From: Mycolicibacter longobardus
GTDB lineage: Bacteria > Actinomycetota > Actinomycetes > Mycobacteriales > Mycobacteriaceae
DNA: 64,000 bases
Direction: 5' to 3'
Assembly: GCF_002102265.1 (NCBI RefSeq)
Contig: NZ_LQPG01000018.1
Coordinates: forward strand, 124,001-188,000
Part shown: positions 17,207-26,805 of the stretch, piece by piece
How positions within the stretch are numbered: position 1 is the stretch's first letter
Layout: every line of letters starts with the position of its first letter
Notes under the pieces: generated by a model
The model's database searches: none
What the model saw: only the letters and a program-made list of their open reading frames with translations
Told to the model about the DNA's origin: nothing
Made by a program: the position numbers and the translations under genes

Positions 17207-19354
17207 TCAGTTATTGGGTGTCACCTTCACCGTGACCGTGTTGGCGCCGCCGTCGGAGGCGATCACCAGCACCGGGGCGTTCGCCGCCGAGACGACATTT
17301 CCGCCGGTGACCTCGACCTGGTAACCGTCCGGGTAGATGCTGGTCGGCACCGAGATCTCGGTGTGCGCGCCGGCGGCGAACTGACCGGAGCCGTCGGCCA
17401 TCGCGGTGGAGTAGCTGAACGCGAAGGTGCCGTCGGTGAACGACCAGTTGCCCGGGACGCCGGCCACCGCCTGCGGGTAGGGTGCGGCCAGCGTGAGCAC
17501 CGCGTCGGTCGCCACGTTGTCACCGGCTGGCGACTGCGCCATGTCACCGATCAGCACGTTGTTGTAATCCCAGAACAGCCAACCGAATCCATGCCGGTCG
17601 GCGGCGTCGGTCGCGTTGCTGATGACGCCGGGAACGGTGGTGTTGCCGAACTCGGTGAGCATCCCCGGCAGGCCGTGGGTCTGGGTGTAGGCGGCGGCCT
17701 GATCCATGATGAAGCCCTCGTAGGCCGAGCAACCGATGTCGCTGCCCAGAACCTCGAACCACGGGCAGTAGCTGTGGAACGCGAAGATGAGGTTGTCGTC
17801 GTCCGGCGGGGTCACGTGGGTGGGCACCGGCAAGTTGCCGAACAGGGTGTTGGGTTCGAAGAGTATCGGGGTGGTCGGGTCGACCGACCGGATCGCCGCG
17901 GTCACCTGTTCGTAGAACGGCGACAGCTGTTGAGTGTCGAAGAACGGGTTGCCCAACGCGGTCGACAGATAGCCTGAGCCCGGCCAGGGCTCGTTCATGA
18001 TCTCGTAGCCGGCGACGTGGGAGTGGCCGTTGAAGTAGCCGGCGACGGCTTGGAACATCGCGGCGTAATGGTTCTGCAGGCCGATGCCGGTGGGGCCTGC
18101 GGAGTTGGACCAGAACGCATCCCAGGCGTGGTTCACCGCGGCGTTGAGCGGGTAGTTCCACGGCCAGCCGAAGTTGATGTTGATCGCATCACCGGTCTGC
18201 ACCGCCCACTCCGGCGCCCCGTCACCGATGCCGGTGATGGTGTCGCTGTAGAGATCCTGGTGCATGTCGAGGATGCTGACGATGCCGTGCTCGGCGAGCA
18301 GGTCCACGGTGGCTTTGATCGACGCCAGGTACCCATAGTCGATCTCGCCGGGGTTGGGCTCGACCCCGGCCCAGATGATCCCGACCCGCACCGCGTTGAC
18401 GCCGTTGGCGGCCAGGTACGCCGCGTGCTCTGCGTTGAAGTGGTTGGCCTCGGGGGTGAAGGGCGCACCCTTGTTGACCTGGTTGACGCCGTGCAGGATC
18501 AGCACCCGGCCATCGGCGTCGGTGAGCCAGGTCCCGGCGGTGCTGAAGGCGCCGCTGCCGGTCGGCGGACCGCCGGCCAGGGTGCCGAAGGCGCCGACCG
18601 CGCCATGGGTGCCCAGTATCCCGGGATTGCCGCCGGCGCCGCCCAGGGCCGGCAGCGGGTGGCCGGCCACCGATCGAATGCTGTCGCCGTCACCGGCGTC
18701 ACCGCCGCGGCCGCCGGCCGCGAACAGCCCGATGCCGTTGCCGCCGTCACCGCCGTCACCGCCGCTGCCGCCGCTGCCGCCGGAGCCGCCGTTGCCCAGC
18801 AGCCAGCCGCCGACCCCGCCGGCGCCACCGTGTGCATCGGCGCCGCCCGCGCCGCCGGCCCCGCCGTTGCCGAAGAGTCCTGCCGCGCCACCGGCGCCGC
18901 CGGCGACCCCGGGCTGGTCGCTGTCCCAGCCGGCGCCGCCATTGCCGAACAGCCAACCGGCCGCGCCGCCGTTCGGGTCCTCCTCGGTGCCCGCGGCGCC
19001 GTCACCGATCACATACGAGCCGAACCCGTTGAGGAACTCGGCCACCTGCTGGCCGGCCTGGGTATCCAGCCACTGCTCGAGTCCGTTGTGAACCGGCAGG
19101 TAGATCGATTGTTGGAACCAGTCGGTGAGGTCGAAGGTGGTTGTGGGTGCCGCAAACGGGTCGCCCCAATCTGCGGCGATCCCGGCCAGGAGCTGATCGA
19201 AAACATCCTCGATGACCTCGGCGCGGGCGGCCGGGGCGCTCATCGGTGACAGTCCGAGTCCGAGCGACATCCCGGCTACCACGGCTGCACCGGCCAGTCG
19301 GGTGTGGGCGCGCAGCCGGTGCGGAGTCGCAAGGGTGGTGCGTTCGTGGGTCAT
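17207..19354 (-). CDS. Secreted PGRS-type protein with GH5 (endoglycoceramidase-like) catalytic domain
   Basis: 715 residues from ATG 19354, preferred over 19372 because AGGGAG lies nine bases upstream of it. Layout: a signal peptide (about 1-45, ending APAARA); a short N-terminal region (DLTDWFQQSIYLP, FLNGFGSYVIGDGAAGT) seen in PE-less PGRS proteins; about 130 residues of GNGGAGG/GGDGGDGG repeats; then a glycoside hydrolase family 5 barrel (residues ~270-590). The acid/base is Glu455 in GYEIMNEPWPG and the nucleophile Glu568 in GMLTEFGNT. A C-terminal beta domain ends NTVTVKVTPNN. There is no PE domain. It probably hydrolyses glycosphingolipid-type or beta-glucan substrates outside the cell. 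Confidence 0.85.
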   Translation of the reverse strand: MTHERTTLATPHRLRAHTRLAGAAVVAGMSLGLGLSPMSAPAARAEVIEDVFDQLLAGIAADWGDPFAAPTTTFDLTDWFQQSIYLPVHNGLEQWLDTQAGQQVAEFLNGFGSYVIGDGAAGTEEDPNGGAAGWLFGNGGAGWDSDQPGVAGGAGGAAGLFGNGGAGGAGGADAHGGAGGVGGWLLGNGGSGGSGGSGGDGGDGGNGIGLFAAGGRGGDAGDGDSIRSVAGHPLPALGGAGGNPGILGTHGAVGAFGTLAGGPPTGSGAFSTAGTWLTDADGRVLILHGVNQVNKGAPFTPEANHFNAEHAAYLAANGVNAVRVGIIWAGVEPNPGEIDYGYLASIKATVDLLAEHGIVSILDMHQDLYSDTITGIGDGAPEWAVQTGDAININFGWPWNYPLNAAVNHAWDAFWSNSAGPTGIGLQNHYAAMFQAVAGYFNGHSHVAGYEIMNEPWPGSGYLSTALGNPFFDTQQLSPFYEQVTAAIRSVDPTTPILFEPNTLFGNLPVPTHVTPPDDDNLIFAFHSYCPWFEVLGSDIGCSAYEGFIMDQAAAYTQTHGLPGMLTEFGNTTVPGVISNATDAADRHGFGWLFWDYNNVLIGDMAQSPAGDNVATDAVLTLAAPYPQAVAGVPGNWSFTDGTFAFSYSTAMADGSGQFAAGAHTEISVPTSIYPDGYQVEVTGGNVVSAANAPVLVIASDGGANTVTVKVTPNN
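18570..19020 (-). repeat. PGRS glycine-rich coding repeats
   Basis: Imperfect repeats of GGN/GGA codon triplets (on the minus strand) encode GNGGAGG, GGSGGSGG and GGDGGDGG runs within the GH5 protein. The array is typical of mycobacterial PGRS sequences and prone to length change. Confidence 0.8.
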
Positions 19355-19479
19355 CGGCGGGTGCTCCCTCATGCTCTCGGCCCGGTCGCAGATATGCGCT
19401 CAATGTGAGAAGCATGATAATTGACTGTATGCGATATGTGGCTCACCGTGCTGAAGTCGGGCCGGTTGTCCGGCCCCAT

Positions 19480-19485
19480 TAGGCT
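19480..19485 (+). promoter_or_regulatory. -10 element for leaderless purC transcript
   Basis: TAGGCT ends 6 nt before the purC ATG (19492) and no Shine-Dalgarno is present. Confidence 0.5.
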
Positions 19486-19491
19486 GACGCA

Positions 19492-20388
19492 ATGCCGCGT
19501 CCCGCGCTCTCTGATTACCAGCACCTGGCTAGCGGCAAAGTCCGCGAACTGTATCGGATCGACGACCGACACCTGCTGTTCGTTGCGACCGACCGGATCT
19601 CGGCCTTCGACTACATCCTGGACAGCGAGATCCCGGACAAGGGCCGCATCCTGACCGCGATGAGCGTCTTCTTCTTCGACCTCGTCGAGGCCCCCAACCA
19701 CCTGGCCGGCCCGCCCGACGACCCGCGGATCCCCGACGAGGTCCTGGGCCGCGCGCTGGTGGTGCGTCAGCTCAAGATGATGCCGATCGAGTGCGTGGCG
19801 CGCGGCTACCTGACCGGTTCTGGCCTGCTGGACTACCAGCGCAGTGGCGCCGTGTGCGGCATCACGCTGCCGCCGGGTCTGGTGGAGGCAAGCAAGTTCG
19901 CCAACCCGCTGTTCACCCCGGCCACCAAGGCCGAGATCGGCGAACACGACGAGAACATCTCGTTCGCGCAGGTGATCGATCTGGTCGGGCCGGTGCGGGC
20001 CGGTCAGCTGCGTGACCGCACCCTGCAGACTTATGTGCAGGCGGCCGATCACGCGCTGACCAAGGGAATCATCATCGCCGACACCAAGTTCGAGTTCGGT
20101 GTCGACGAACACGACAACCTGGTGCTGGCCGACGAGGTGTTCACCCCCGACTCGTCCCGGTACTGGCCGGCCGATCACTACCGGGCCGGGGAGGTGCAGG
20201 AGAGCTTCGACAAGCAGTTCGTGCGCAACTGGCTCACCGGTCCGGAATCCGGCTGGGACCGGGCCGGAACCCAGCCGCCCCCGGCGCTGCCGGACGACAT
20301 CATCGACGCGACTCGCGCCCGCTACGTTGAAGCATACGAACGTATTTCAGGATTGTCCTTCGACGACTGGGTCGGCCCCGGGGCATGA
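19492..20388 (+). CDS. purC: Phosphoribosylaminoimidazole-succinocarboxamide synthase
   Basis: 298 residues, the length of the single-domain SAICAR synthetase. It condenses CAIR with aspartate using ATP. Motifs: GKVRELY (ATP loop) at about 19-25, [12 protein letters not shown], the signature [14 protein letters not shown], and DTKFEFG. It ends ATGA-overlapping the oligopeptidase gene, the same order as Rv0780-Rv0781. The apparent leaderless promoter is immediately upstream. Confidence 0.96.
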   Translation: MPRPALSDYQHLASGKVRELYRIDDRHLLFVATDRISAFDYILDSEIPDKGRILTAMSVFFFDLVEAPNHLAGPPDDPRIPDEVLGRALVVRQLKMMPIECVARGYLTGSGLLDYQRSGAVCGITLPPGLVEASKFANPLFTPATKAEIGEHDENISFAQVIDLVGPVRAGQLRDRTLQTYVQAADHALTKGIIIADTKFEFGVDEHDNLVLADEVFTPDSSRYWPADHYRAGEVQESFDKQFVRNWLTGPESGWDRAGTQPPPALPDDIIDATRARYVEAYERISGLSFDDWVGPGA

Positions 20389-22508
20389 CCGACGTGTCAC
20401 AGGCGCTTCCGAACCCGCCGTCGGCCAAGCGGGTAGACAGCACCCGCACCCACCACGGGGATGTCTTCGTCGACTCCTATGAATGGCTGCGCGACAAATC
20501 CGATCCCGAGGTGATCGCCCACCTGGAAGCCGAGAACACCTATACCGAATCCGCCACCGCTCACCTGGAACCATTGCGGCAGAATATTTTTGACGAGATC
20601 AAGGCCCGCACCAAGGAGACCGATCTGTCGGTTCCCGCGCGCCGGGGCGACTGGTGGTACTACGCGCGCACTTTCGAGGGCAAGCAGTACGGCGTCCAGT
20701 GCCGTTGCCCGGTCAGCAATCCCGACGATTGGACCCCGCCCCAGCTCGATGAGAACATCGAGATTCCCGGCGAGCAGATACTGCTGGACCAGAACGCCGA
20801 GGCCGAAGGCCACGACTTCTTCGCGCTCGGCGCCGCCGGCGTCAGCCCGGACGCCAACATCTTGGCCTACTCCGTCGACGTAGTCGGAGATGAGCGGTAC
20901 ACGCTGCGGTTCAAGGACTTATCCACCGGTGAACTGCTTCCCGACGAGATCGCCGGGATCGGCGCCGGGGTTACCTGGGCGACAGACAACCGCACCGTCT
21001 ACTACGTGACCGTCGACGACGCCTGGCGTCCGGACACCGTGTGGCGTTACCGGATCGGGGCAGATCAGCCCGCGGAGCAGGTCTACCACGAGGGCGACGA
21101 GCGGTTCTGGCTGTCGGTGGGGCGCACCCGCAGCGATTCCTATGTGCTGATCGCGGCCGGCTCGTCCATCACCTCCGAAGTGCGCTACGCCGACGCGGCC
21201 GACCCGCGGGCCGATTTCACCGTGGTGTTGCCCCGTCGCGAAGGAATCGAGTACTCGGTGGAGCACGCCGTCGTCGGTGGCGAGGATCGATTCCTCATGC
21301 TGCACAATGACGGCGCGGTCAACTTCACCCTGGTGCAAGCCCCGGTGAACGACCCGTCCGCGCAGCAGACCCTGATCGCCGGACGAGATGACGTGCGGCT
21401 CGATGAGGTGGACGCCTTCGCGCACCACCTGGTTGTCGGGTACCGCGCCGAAGGGCTGCCCCGCATTCAGCTGTGGCCGATCAGCACGTGCGGCGATTAC
21501 GAACCGCCGCAGGAGATCACGTTCGACACCGAGCTGACGTCGTCGGGCCTGGCGGCCAACCCGAACTGGGATTCCCCGAAACTGCGGGTGGGGGCGACCT
21601 CGTTCATCACCCCGGTGCGCATCTACGACATCGACCTAGCGACCGGTGAACGAACCCTGCTGCGGGAACAGCCGGTGCTCGGTGACTACCGCCGCACCGA
21701 CTACGTCGAATACCGCGACTGGGCCTACGCCGAAGACGGCACCCGCGTCCCGGTGTCGATCGTGCACCGCGCCGGCATCGAACTACCGGCTCCCACACTG
21801 CTTTACGGCTACGGTGCCTACGAGATGTGCGAGGACCCGCAGTTCTCGATCGCGCGGCTTTCGCTGCTGGATCGGGGCATGGTGTTCGCCGTGGCGCACG
21901 TTCGCGGCGGCGGTGAGCTGGGCCGACTGTGGTACGAGCGTGGCAAGCTGCTGGAGAAGAAGAACAGTTTCACCGACTTCGTCGCGGTGGGACGGCACCT
22001 GATCGACGCGGGCGTCTGCAAGCCCGGGCACCTGGTGGCGATGGGCGGCAGCGCGGGCGGGCTGCTGATGGGCGCGGTGACCAACCTGGCGCCGGAGCTG
22101 TTCGCCGGGGTGGTGGCGCAGGTCCCGTTCGTCGACCCGTTGACCACCATTTTGGATCCGTCACTGCCGCTGACCGTCACCGAGTGGGACGAGTGGGGAA
22201 ACCCGTTGGACGACAAGGACGTCTACTTCTATATGAAGTCCTACTCGCCGTATGAGAACGTCACCCGCCGGGAGTACCCGCCGATCCTGGCGATGACCTC
22301 ACTGCACGACACCCGGGTCTACTACGTCGAACCGGCGAAGTGGGTCGCGGCACTGCGGCACATCAAGACCGACCTCAACCACGTGCTGCTGAAGACCGAG
22401 ATGAACGCCGGCCACGGCGGTATCTCCGGGCGTTACGAACGCTGGAAGGAGATCGCCTTCTCCTATGCCTGGCTGCTGGAGACGGCTGGGGTAACGTCGC
22501 GGCCATGA
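20385..22508 (+). CDS. ptrB: Oligopeptidase B (S9 family serine protease)
   Basis: 707 residues, full length. It has an N-terminal seven-bladed propeller (about 80-420) and a C-terminal alpha/beta hydrolase domain. The nucleophile is Ser556 in MGGSAGG and the catalytic His is His677 in NAGHGG; conserved [12 protein letters not shown] precedes the serine. It cleaves short peptides after basic residues in the cytosol. In M. tuberculosis the equivalent region is annotated as two genes (ptrBa, ptrBb); here a single uninterrupted frame encodes the whole enzyme. It is coupled to purC upstream and to the glutathione peroxidase gene downstream by ATGA overlaps. Confidence 0.94.
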   Translation: MTDVSQALPNPPSAKRVDSTRTHHGDVFVDSYEWLRDKSDPEVIAHLEAENTYTESATAHLEPLRQNIFDEIKARTKETDLSVPARRGDWWYYARTFEGKQYGVQCRCPVSNPDDWTPPQLDENIEIPGEQILLDQNAEAEGHDFFALGAAGVSPDANILAYSVDVVGDERYTLRFKDLSTGELLPDEIAGIGAGVTWATDNRTVYYVTVDDAWRPDTVWRYRIGADQPAEQVYHEGDERFWLSVGRTRSDSYVLIAAGSSITSEVRYADAADPRADFTVVLPRREGIEYSVEHAVVGGEDRFLMLHNDGAVNFTLVQAPVNDPSAQQTLIAGRDDVRLDEVDAFAHHLVVGYRAEGLPRIQLWPISTCGDYEPPQEITFDTELTSSGLAANPNWDSPKLRVGATSFITPVRIYDIDLATGERTLLREQPVLGDYRRTDYVEYRDWAYAEDGTRVPVSIVHRAGIELPAPTLLYGYGAYEMCEDPQFSIARLSLLDRGMVFAVAHVRGGGELGRLWYERGKLLEKKNSFTDFVAVGRHLIDAGVCKPGHLVAMGGSAGGLLMGAVTNLAPELFAGVVAQVPFVDPLTTILDPSLPLTVTEWDEWGNPLDDKDVYFYMKSYSPYENVTRREYPPILAMTSLHDTRVYYVEPAKWVAALRHIKTDLNHVLLKTEMNAGHGGISGRYERWKEIAFSYAWLLETAGVTSRP

Positions 22509-22993
22509 GCCTCGCCGATATCCCGCTGACCACCCTTGACGGTCGACCCACCTCGCTGGCCGACTACGCCGACCGCGCGGTCCTGGTCGTCAACGTCGCG
22601 TCCAAATGCGGACTCACCCCGCAATACGGCGCGCTGGAGAAACTCGCCCAGGACTACGCCGATCGCGGCCTGACCGTGCTCGGTGTGCCCTGCAACCAGT
22701 TCATGGGCCAGGAACCCGGCACCGCCGAGGAGATCCAGACCTTCTGCTCCACCACCTACGGCGTGACTTTTCCGCTGCTGGCCAAGACCGACGTCAACGG
22801 CGAGGACCGGCACCCGCTGTTTGCGGAGTTGACCAAGACCGCCGACGCCGACGGCGCCGCCGGTGACGTGCAGTGGAATTTCGAGAAGTTCCTGCTGGCC
22901 CCGGGCGGCGCCGTGGTCAACCGATTCCGTCCCACCACGGTGCCGGATGCACCCGAGGTGATCGCCGCCATCGAGGCCGTCCTGCCCGGCTGA
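22505..22993 (+). CDS. Glutathione-peroxidase-family thiol peroxidase
   Basis: 162 residues from the ATG overlapping the ptrB stop. The peroxidatic residue is Cys35 (NVASKCGLTPQ), with catalytic-tetrad partners Gln69 (CNQFMGQEPG) and Trp/Asn of VQWNFEKFL. A second cysteine in IQTFCSTTYG is placed like the resolving Cys of thioredoxin-dependent non-selenium GPx enzymes. Mycobacteria use mycothiol rather than glutathione, so thioredoxin is the likely reductant. It reduces hydroperoxides in the cytosol. It has a 1-nt overlap (TGATG) with the next gene. M. tuberculosis has the emrB-like Rv0783c at this place instead. Confidence 0.9.
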   Translation: MSLADIPLTTLDGRPTSLADYADRAVLVVNVASKCGLTPQYGALEKLAQDYADRGLTVLGVPCNQFMGQEPGTAEEIQTFCSTTYGVTFPLLAKTDVNGEDRHPLFAELTKTADADGAAGDVQWNFEKFLLAPGGAVVNRFRPTTVPDAPEVIAAIEAVLPG

Positions 22994-24336
22994 TGCATAC
23001 CCGGTCGGAACGCTTCCCCGGTGTGCGGGCGGCGGCGCTGGCCTACCGGTTCCGGGAGAGCCTGTTCGCGCTGCCGCTGGTGATCGTGGTCGCCGGCATG
23101 GCACTGGCCGTCATCACGCGGGTGGTGGACCACAAGATCGGCCCGTCGCCGCGCTACCTGCTGAAGATGGACAGCGGGGTTGCCACCACGCTGCTGAGCA
23201 CCATCGCCGGTGCGACGATCACCACCGCGGGGGTCATCTTCTCGCTGACCATCGTGAGCCTGCAGCTGGCGAGCTCGCAGTTGTCCCCGCGGGTGATGCG
23301 ATGGTTCATCCGGGACCGGCTCAGCCAGGTCGTCATCGGCCTGCTGGTCGCGACGTTCGTGTACTGCGTGCTGAGCCTGCCCGATCTGGAGGGATCCTCG
23401 CCGCTGCCCGCGCCGCCGGTGACGGTGACGGCCGCGATCGTGCTGACGATCGCCACCGTCATCACGATCATCGCCCACGTCGACCACCTGGCCCACCGCC
23501 TGGAGGTCGGACAGGTGGTGCGGGAGATCGCGGCGGAGGGCTCGACGGTGATCGACGCCGTCGCTTCGGCCGCGGCCCACGAGCGATCGGCCCACGACGT
23601 GGATATGGAAGTGCCACCGGGGGCGTTGCGACTGACCTCGCCCGGCAACGGCTGGGTCAGTCAGGTCGACACCGCGCGGCTGCTGGCCGCGATTCCACCC
23701 GGCACCACGATCCGGTTGGACACCCGGGTCGGCGCCTACATCCATCTGGGCCAGCCGCTGGTGACCATCTGGCCGGTGCCCGACGACCCGGATCGGGTGC
23801 GGCACAAGCTGCCCCGGGCCGTCGTCGTCAGTGACAGCCGCACCATGCAGGAGGACGTCGACTTCGCCTTCCGGCAGCTGGTCGACATCGGGCTGCGTGC
23901 CCTCAGCTCGGCGATCAACGACCCGACCACCGCGGTGGAGGCGACGCTGCGGGTCGGCAGCCTGCTGCGGCGGGTGCTGTCGGTGCCACCGCGGGCCAGG
24001 GCGGTGGCCGGCCCAGACGGCCGAATACTGTTGCGCCCCTGGGATCTCGATCCCAAAGAGTACATCGCGCACGGCTTCGACCAGCTTCGTCAGGCCGCGC
24101 CCGGTCAGCCCCTGGTGGCCGCGACCATCCTGCGGGTGCTCCGCATGCTGATCGCCCACGCCAAGGAGTCGGGCCGGCCCGAACTCCTGCCCGCACTGCG
24201 GGAACAGACCGACCTGCTGCTGGAATCGCTGGAGACGACGCCGGGTCTGCACCCGCGTGATCTGGCCCGGCTCAAGGCGATCGCCGCCGACACCGTCGAT
24301 CCGGCCGACCACAGCCGCCGTCGGGCGACCCCGTAG
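22993..24336 (+). CDS. DUF2254 integral membrane protein
   Basis: 447 residues from the ATG in TGATG after the peroxidase stop. It has four hydrophobic segments in the first ~160 residues: LPLVIVVAGMALAVI, TTLLSTIAGATITTAGVIFSLTIVSLQL, QVVIGLLVATFVYCVL and VTAAIVLTIATVITIIAHVDHL. The long conserved cytosolic domain includes ALSSAINDPTTAVEATL, characteristic of DUF2254. Function is unknown; an ion-handling or stress role has been assumed for the family but is not shown by the sequence. It is translationally coupled to the peroxidase. Confidence 0.85.
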   Translation: MHTRSERFPGVRAAALAYRFRESLFALPLVIVVAGMALAVITRVVDHKIGPSPRYLLKMDSGVATTLLSTIAGATITTAGVIFSLTIVSLQLASSQLSPRVMRWFIRDRLSQVVIGLLVATFVYCVLSLPDLEGSSPLPAPPVTVTAAIVLTIATVITIIAHVDHLAHRLEVGQVVREIAAEGSTVIDAVASAAAHERSAHDVDMEVPPGALRLTSPGNGWVSQVDTARLLAAIPPGTTIRLDTRVGAYIHLGQPLVTIWPVPDDPDRVRHKLPRAVVVSDSRTMQEDVDFAFRQLVDIGLRALSSAINDPTTAVEATLRVGSLLRRVLSVPPRARAVAGPDGRILLRPWDLDPKEYIAHGFDQLRQAAPGQPLVAATILRVLRMLIAHAKESGRPELLPALREQTDLLLESLETTPGLHPRDLARLKAIAADTVDPADHSRRRATP

Positions 24337-24397
24337 TGCTATCTGACGTCTTCCTCGATGTCACCGGCCGGACACCTGCGCTGGTCACACTGGGGGT

Positions 24398-25111
24398 GTG
24401 ACCGGACAGCTGATCGTCTCCGTCTCGGGAATTGGGGCGCGCACCCGCGCCGATGCCGAGGCGTTCTGCGCCCACCTGGACGCCCGCGGCGTACCGGTGT
24501 CGCTGTTGGTGGCACCACGCCTGGGTGCCGACTACCGGCTTGACCGTGACCCGCGCACCGTCGAGTGGCTGACGCACCGGCGCGCCGGCGGCGCGGCGAT
24601 CGTGTTGCACGGTTTCGACGAGGCCGCCACCAAGAAGCGCCGCGGCGAGTTCGCCACGCTGCCCGCCCACGAGGCCAATCTGCGACTGCTCGGCGCCGAC
24701 CGGGTATTGGAGCACCTGGGGCTGCGCACCCGGCTGTTCGCCGCGCCCGGCTGGACCGTGTCGCCCGGAACGGTCATGGCGTTGCCACGCAACGGGTTCC
24801 GGCTGTTGGCAGGGCTGCACGGGGTGACCGATCTGGTGCTGGACCGTACCGAGCGGGCCCGGGTGGTCGGCATCGGGGCGGGATTTCTTGCCGTGCCCTG
24901 GTGGTGGCGGATGGTGGTGGCGACCAGCGAACGCATCGCCCGCCGCGGCGGTATCGTGCGGCTGTCGGTGGGTGCTCGCCAGCTGACCAAGCCGGGCGTG
25001 GTCGGGGCCATGCTGGATGCGGTGGACATCGCATTGGGCCACGGTTGCCTGCCGGAGCGTTATCGCTGGCCGCTCGCCGGGGCCGATGTGGTCTCCGGGC
25101 TGAGTGCCTGA
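24398..25111 (+). CDS. DUF2334 polysaccharide-deacetylase-fold protein (Rv0784-like)
   Basis: 237 residues from GTG 24398. The N-terminal LIVSVSGIGARTRADAEAF resembles the first strand of DUF2334, a deviant polysaccharide deacetylase (NodB-like) fold. IVLHGFDE and LFAAPGWTVSP supply the His/Asp and Pro motifs of that fold. A C-terminal helix-rich part follows. By position it is Rv0784. The substrate is unknown; a cell-envelope sugar is plausible. Its end overlaps the FAD dehydrogenase start region (25104-25111). Confidence 0.75.
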   Translation: MTGQLIVSVSGIGARTRADAEAFCAHLDARGVPVSLLVAPRLGADYRLDRDPRTVEWLTHRRAGGAAIVLHGFDEAATKKRRGEFATLPAHEANLRLLGADRVLEHLGLRTRLFAAPGWTVSPGTVMALPRNGFRLLAGLHGVTDLVLDRTERARVVGIGAGFLAVPWWWRMVVATSERIARRGGIVRLSVGARQLTKPGVVGAMLDAVDIALGHGCLPERYRWPLAGADVVSGLSA

Positions 25112-26795
25112 CTCGTTACCCTGGGACGCCATGAACGGTAAGGCGGACGCCATGGACGCTGACGCCATCATCGTCGGTGCGGGCCTGGCCGGCCTGGTGG
25201 CGGCCTGCGAGCTGGTGGAGCGCGGCCAGCGGGTCCTCATCGTCGACCAGGAGAACAGCGCGAACCTGGGCGGGCAGGCGTTCTGGTCCTTCGGCGGCCT
25301 GTTCTTCGTGGACAGCCCCGAGCAGCGACGGCTGGGCGTGCGCGACAGCCACGAACTGGCGCTGCAGGATTGGCTGGGCACCGCCGGATTCGACCGGCCG
25401 GAAGACTACTGGCCACGCCAATGGGCGCACGCCTACGTCGACTTCGCCTCGGGGGAGAAGCGCAGCTGGCTGCGGTCTCGCGGACTGAAGGTCTTCCCGT
25501 TGGTGGGCTGGGCCGAGCGCGGCGGCTACGGCGCGATCGGCCCCGGAAACTCGGTGCCCCGGTTCCACATCACCTGGGGGACCGGTCCCGCTCTGGTGGA
25601 GATCTTCGCGGGCCGGCTGCGGGGCCGCTCGAGAGTCCGGTTCGCGCACCGGCATCAGGTCGACGAGCTGATCGTCGAAGGCGGCCGGGTGACCGGGGTG
25701 CGGGGCAGCGTGCTGGAACCCTCCACCGCGCCGCGCGGTGCGCCCTCGTCACGGAACATTATCGGGCAGTTCGAGTTTCGTGCCTCCGCGGTGCTGGTGA
25801 CCAGCGGCGGCATCGGGGGCAACCTCGATCTGGTGCGGCAGAACTGGCCGGAGCGGATGGGCCGGGTCCCCGAGCAGTTGCTGGCCGGCGTGCCCGCCCA
25901 CGTCGACGGCCGGATGATCGGGATCACCGAGGCGGCCGGCGGCCGGGTGATCAACCGGGACCGGATGTGGCACTACACCGAAGGCATCACCAACCACGAC
26001 CCGATCTGGTCCTGTCACGGTATCCGGATCATTCCCGGCCCGTCGTCGCTGTGGCTGGACGCGGCCGGCGCGCGGCTGCCCGGACCGCTTTACCCGGGGT
26101 TCGACACCCTGGGCACCCTGGAGCACATCGCCCGCTCCGGGCAGGACTACACCTGGTTCGTACTGAACCGCCGGATCATCGAGAAGGAATTCGCGCTGTC
26201 GGGTCAGGAGCAGAACCCCGATCTGACCGGGCGCAGCCTGCGCCAGCTGGTCGCGTCACGGGCTCGGTCCGGGCCGCCCCCGCCGGTGCAGGCGTTCATC
26301 GATCGCGGGGTGGACTTCGTGCAGGCCGACTCGTTGCGCGATCTGGTCGCCGCGATGAACGCCCTGCCCGACGTGGTGCCGTTGGACTACGCCACGGTGG
26401 AGGCCGAGGTCACCGCGCGCGACCGCGAAGTGGCGAACCGGTTCACCAAGGACGGCCAGGTCACCGCGATCCGCGGCGCCCGCGCCTATCTGGGCGACCG
26501 GCTGGGCCGGGTGGTGGCCCCGCACCGGCTGACCGACCCGGCCGCCGGCCCCCTGATCGCGGTCAAGCTGCACATCCTGACCCGGAAGACGTTGGGCGGC
26601 TTGGAAACCGACTTGGACTCGCGGGTGCTCGGCGCCGACGGCAAGCCGATCGACGGGCTGTATGCGGCCGGTGAGGTGGCCGGCTTCGGGGGTGGCGGAG
26701 TGCACGGTTACCGGGCCCTGGAGGGCACGTTCCTGGGCGGGTGCATCTTCTCCGGCCGGGCCGCCGGGCGGGGTGCCGCCGGCGACATCGCCTGA
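25104..26795 (+). CDS. FAD-binding dehydrogenase (KstD/fumarate-reductase type, Rv0785-like)
   Basis: 563 residues if begun at 25104; ATGs at 25131 and 25152 are also possible. The dinucleotide fold is DAIIVGAGLAGLVAACELVERG just after the start. The C-terminal FAD signature is DGLYAAGEVAGFGGGGVHGYRALEGTFLGGCIFSGR, as in the fumarate reductase/3-ketosteroid dehydrogenase flavoprotein family. The GGIGG helix and the LHILTRKTLGG segment are typical of this subfamily. It probably catalyses desaturation or oxidation of a steroid- or lipid-like substrate in the cytosol. It follows Rv0784-like as in M. tuberculosis and converges with a TetR gene 10 bp downstream. Confidence 0.86.
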   Translation: MPDSLPWDAMNGKADAMDADAIIVGAGLAGLVAACELVERGQRVLIVDQENSANLGGQAFWSFGGLFFVDSPEQRRLGVRDSHELALQDWLGTAGFDRPEDYWPRQWAHAYVDFASGEKRSWLRSRGLKVFPLVGWAERGGYGAIGPGNSVPRFHITWGTGPALVEIFAGRLRGRSRVRFAHRHQVDELIVEGGRVTGVRGSVLEPSTAPRGAPSSRNIIGQFEFRASAVLVTSGGIGGNLDLVRQNWPERMGRVPEQLLAGVPAHVDGRMIGITEAAGGRVINRDRMWHYTEGITNHDPIWSCHGIRIIPGPSSLWLDAAGARLPGPLYPGFDTLGTLEHIARSGQDYTWFVLNRRIIEKEFALSGQEQNPDLTGRSLRQLVASRARSGPPPPVQAFIDRGVDFVQADSLRDLVAAMNALPDVVPLDYATVEAEVTARDREVANRFTKDGQVTAIRGARAYLGDRLGRVVAPHRLTDPAAGPLIAVKLHILTRKTLGGLETDLDSRVLGADGKPIDGLYAAGEVAGFGGGGVHGYRALEGTFLGGCIFSGRAAGRGAAGDIA

Positions 26796-26805
26796 CCGAC
26801 GCCCA

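Noticed and set aside
18570..19020. Glycine-rich repeat taken as evidence of a PE_PGRS gene
   Set aside because: No PE domain precedes the repeats; the N terminus is a signal peptide and a PE-less PGRS-type region.
23301..23834. A second gene inside the DUF2254 coding region on the plus strand
   Set aside because: It is an alternate frame of DUF2254 with Arg/Gly-rich low-complexity translation and no recognisable motifs.
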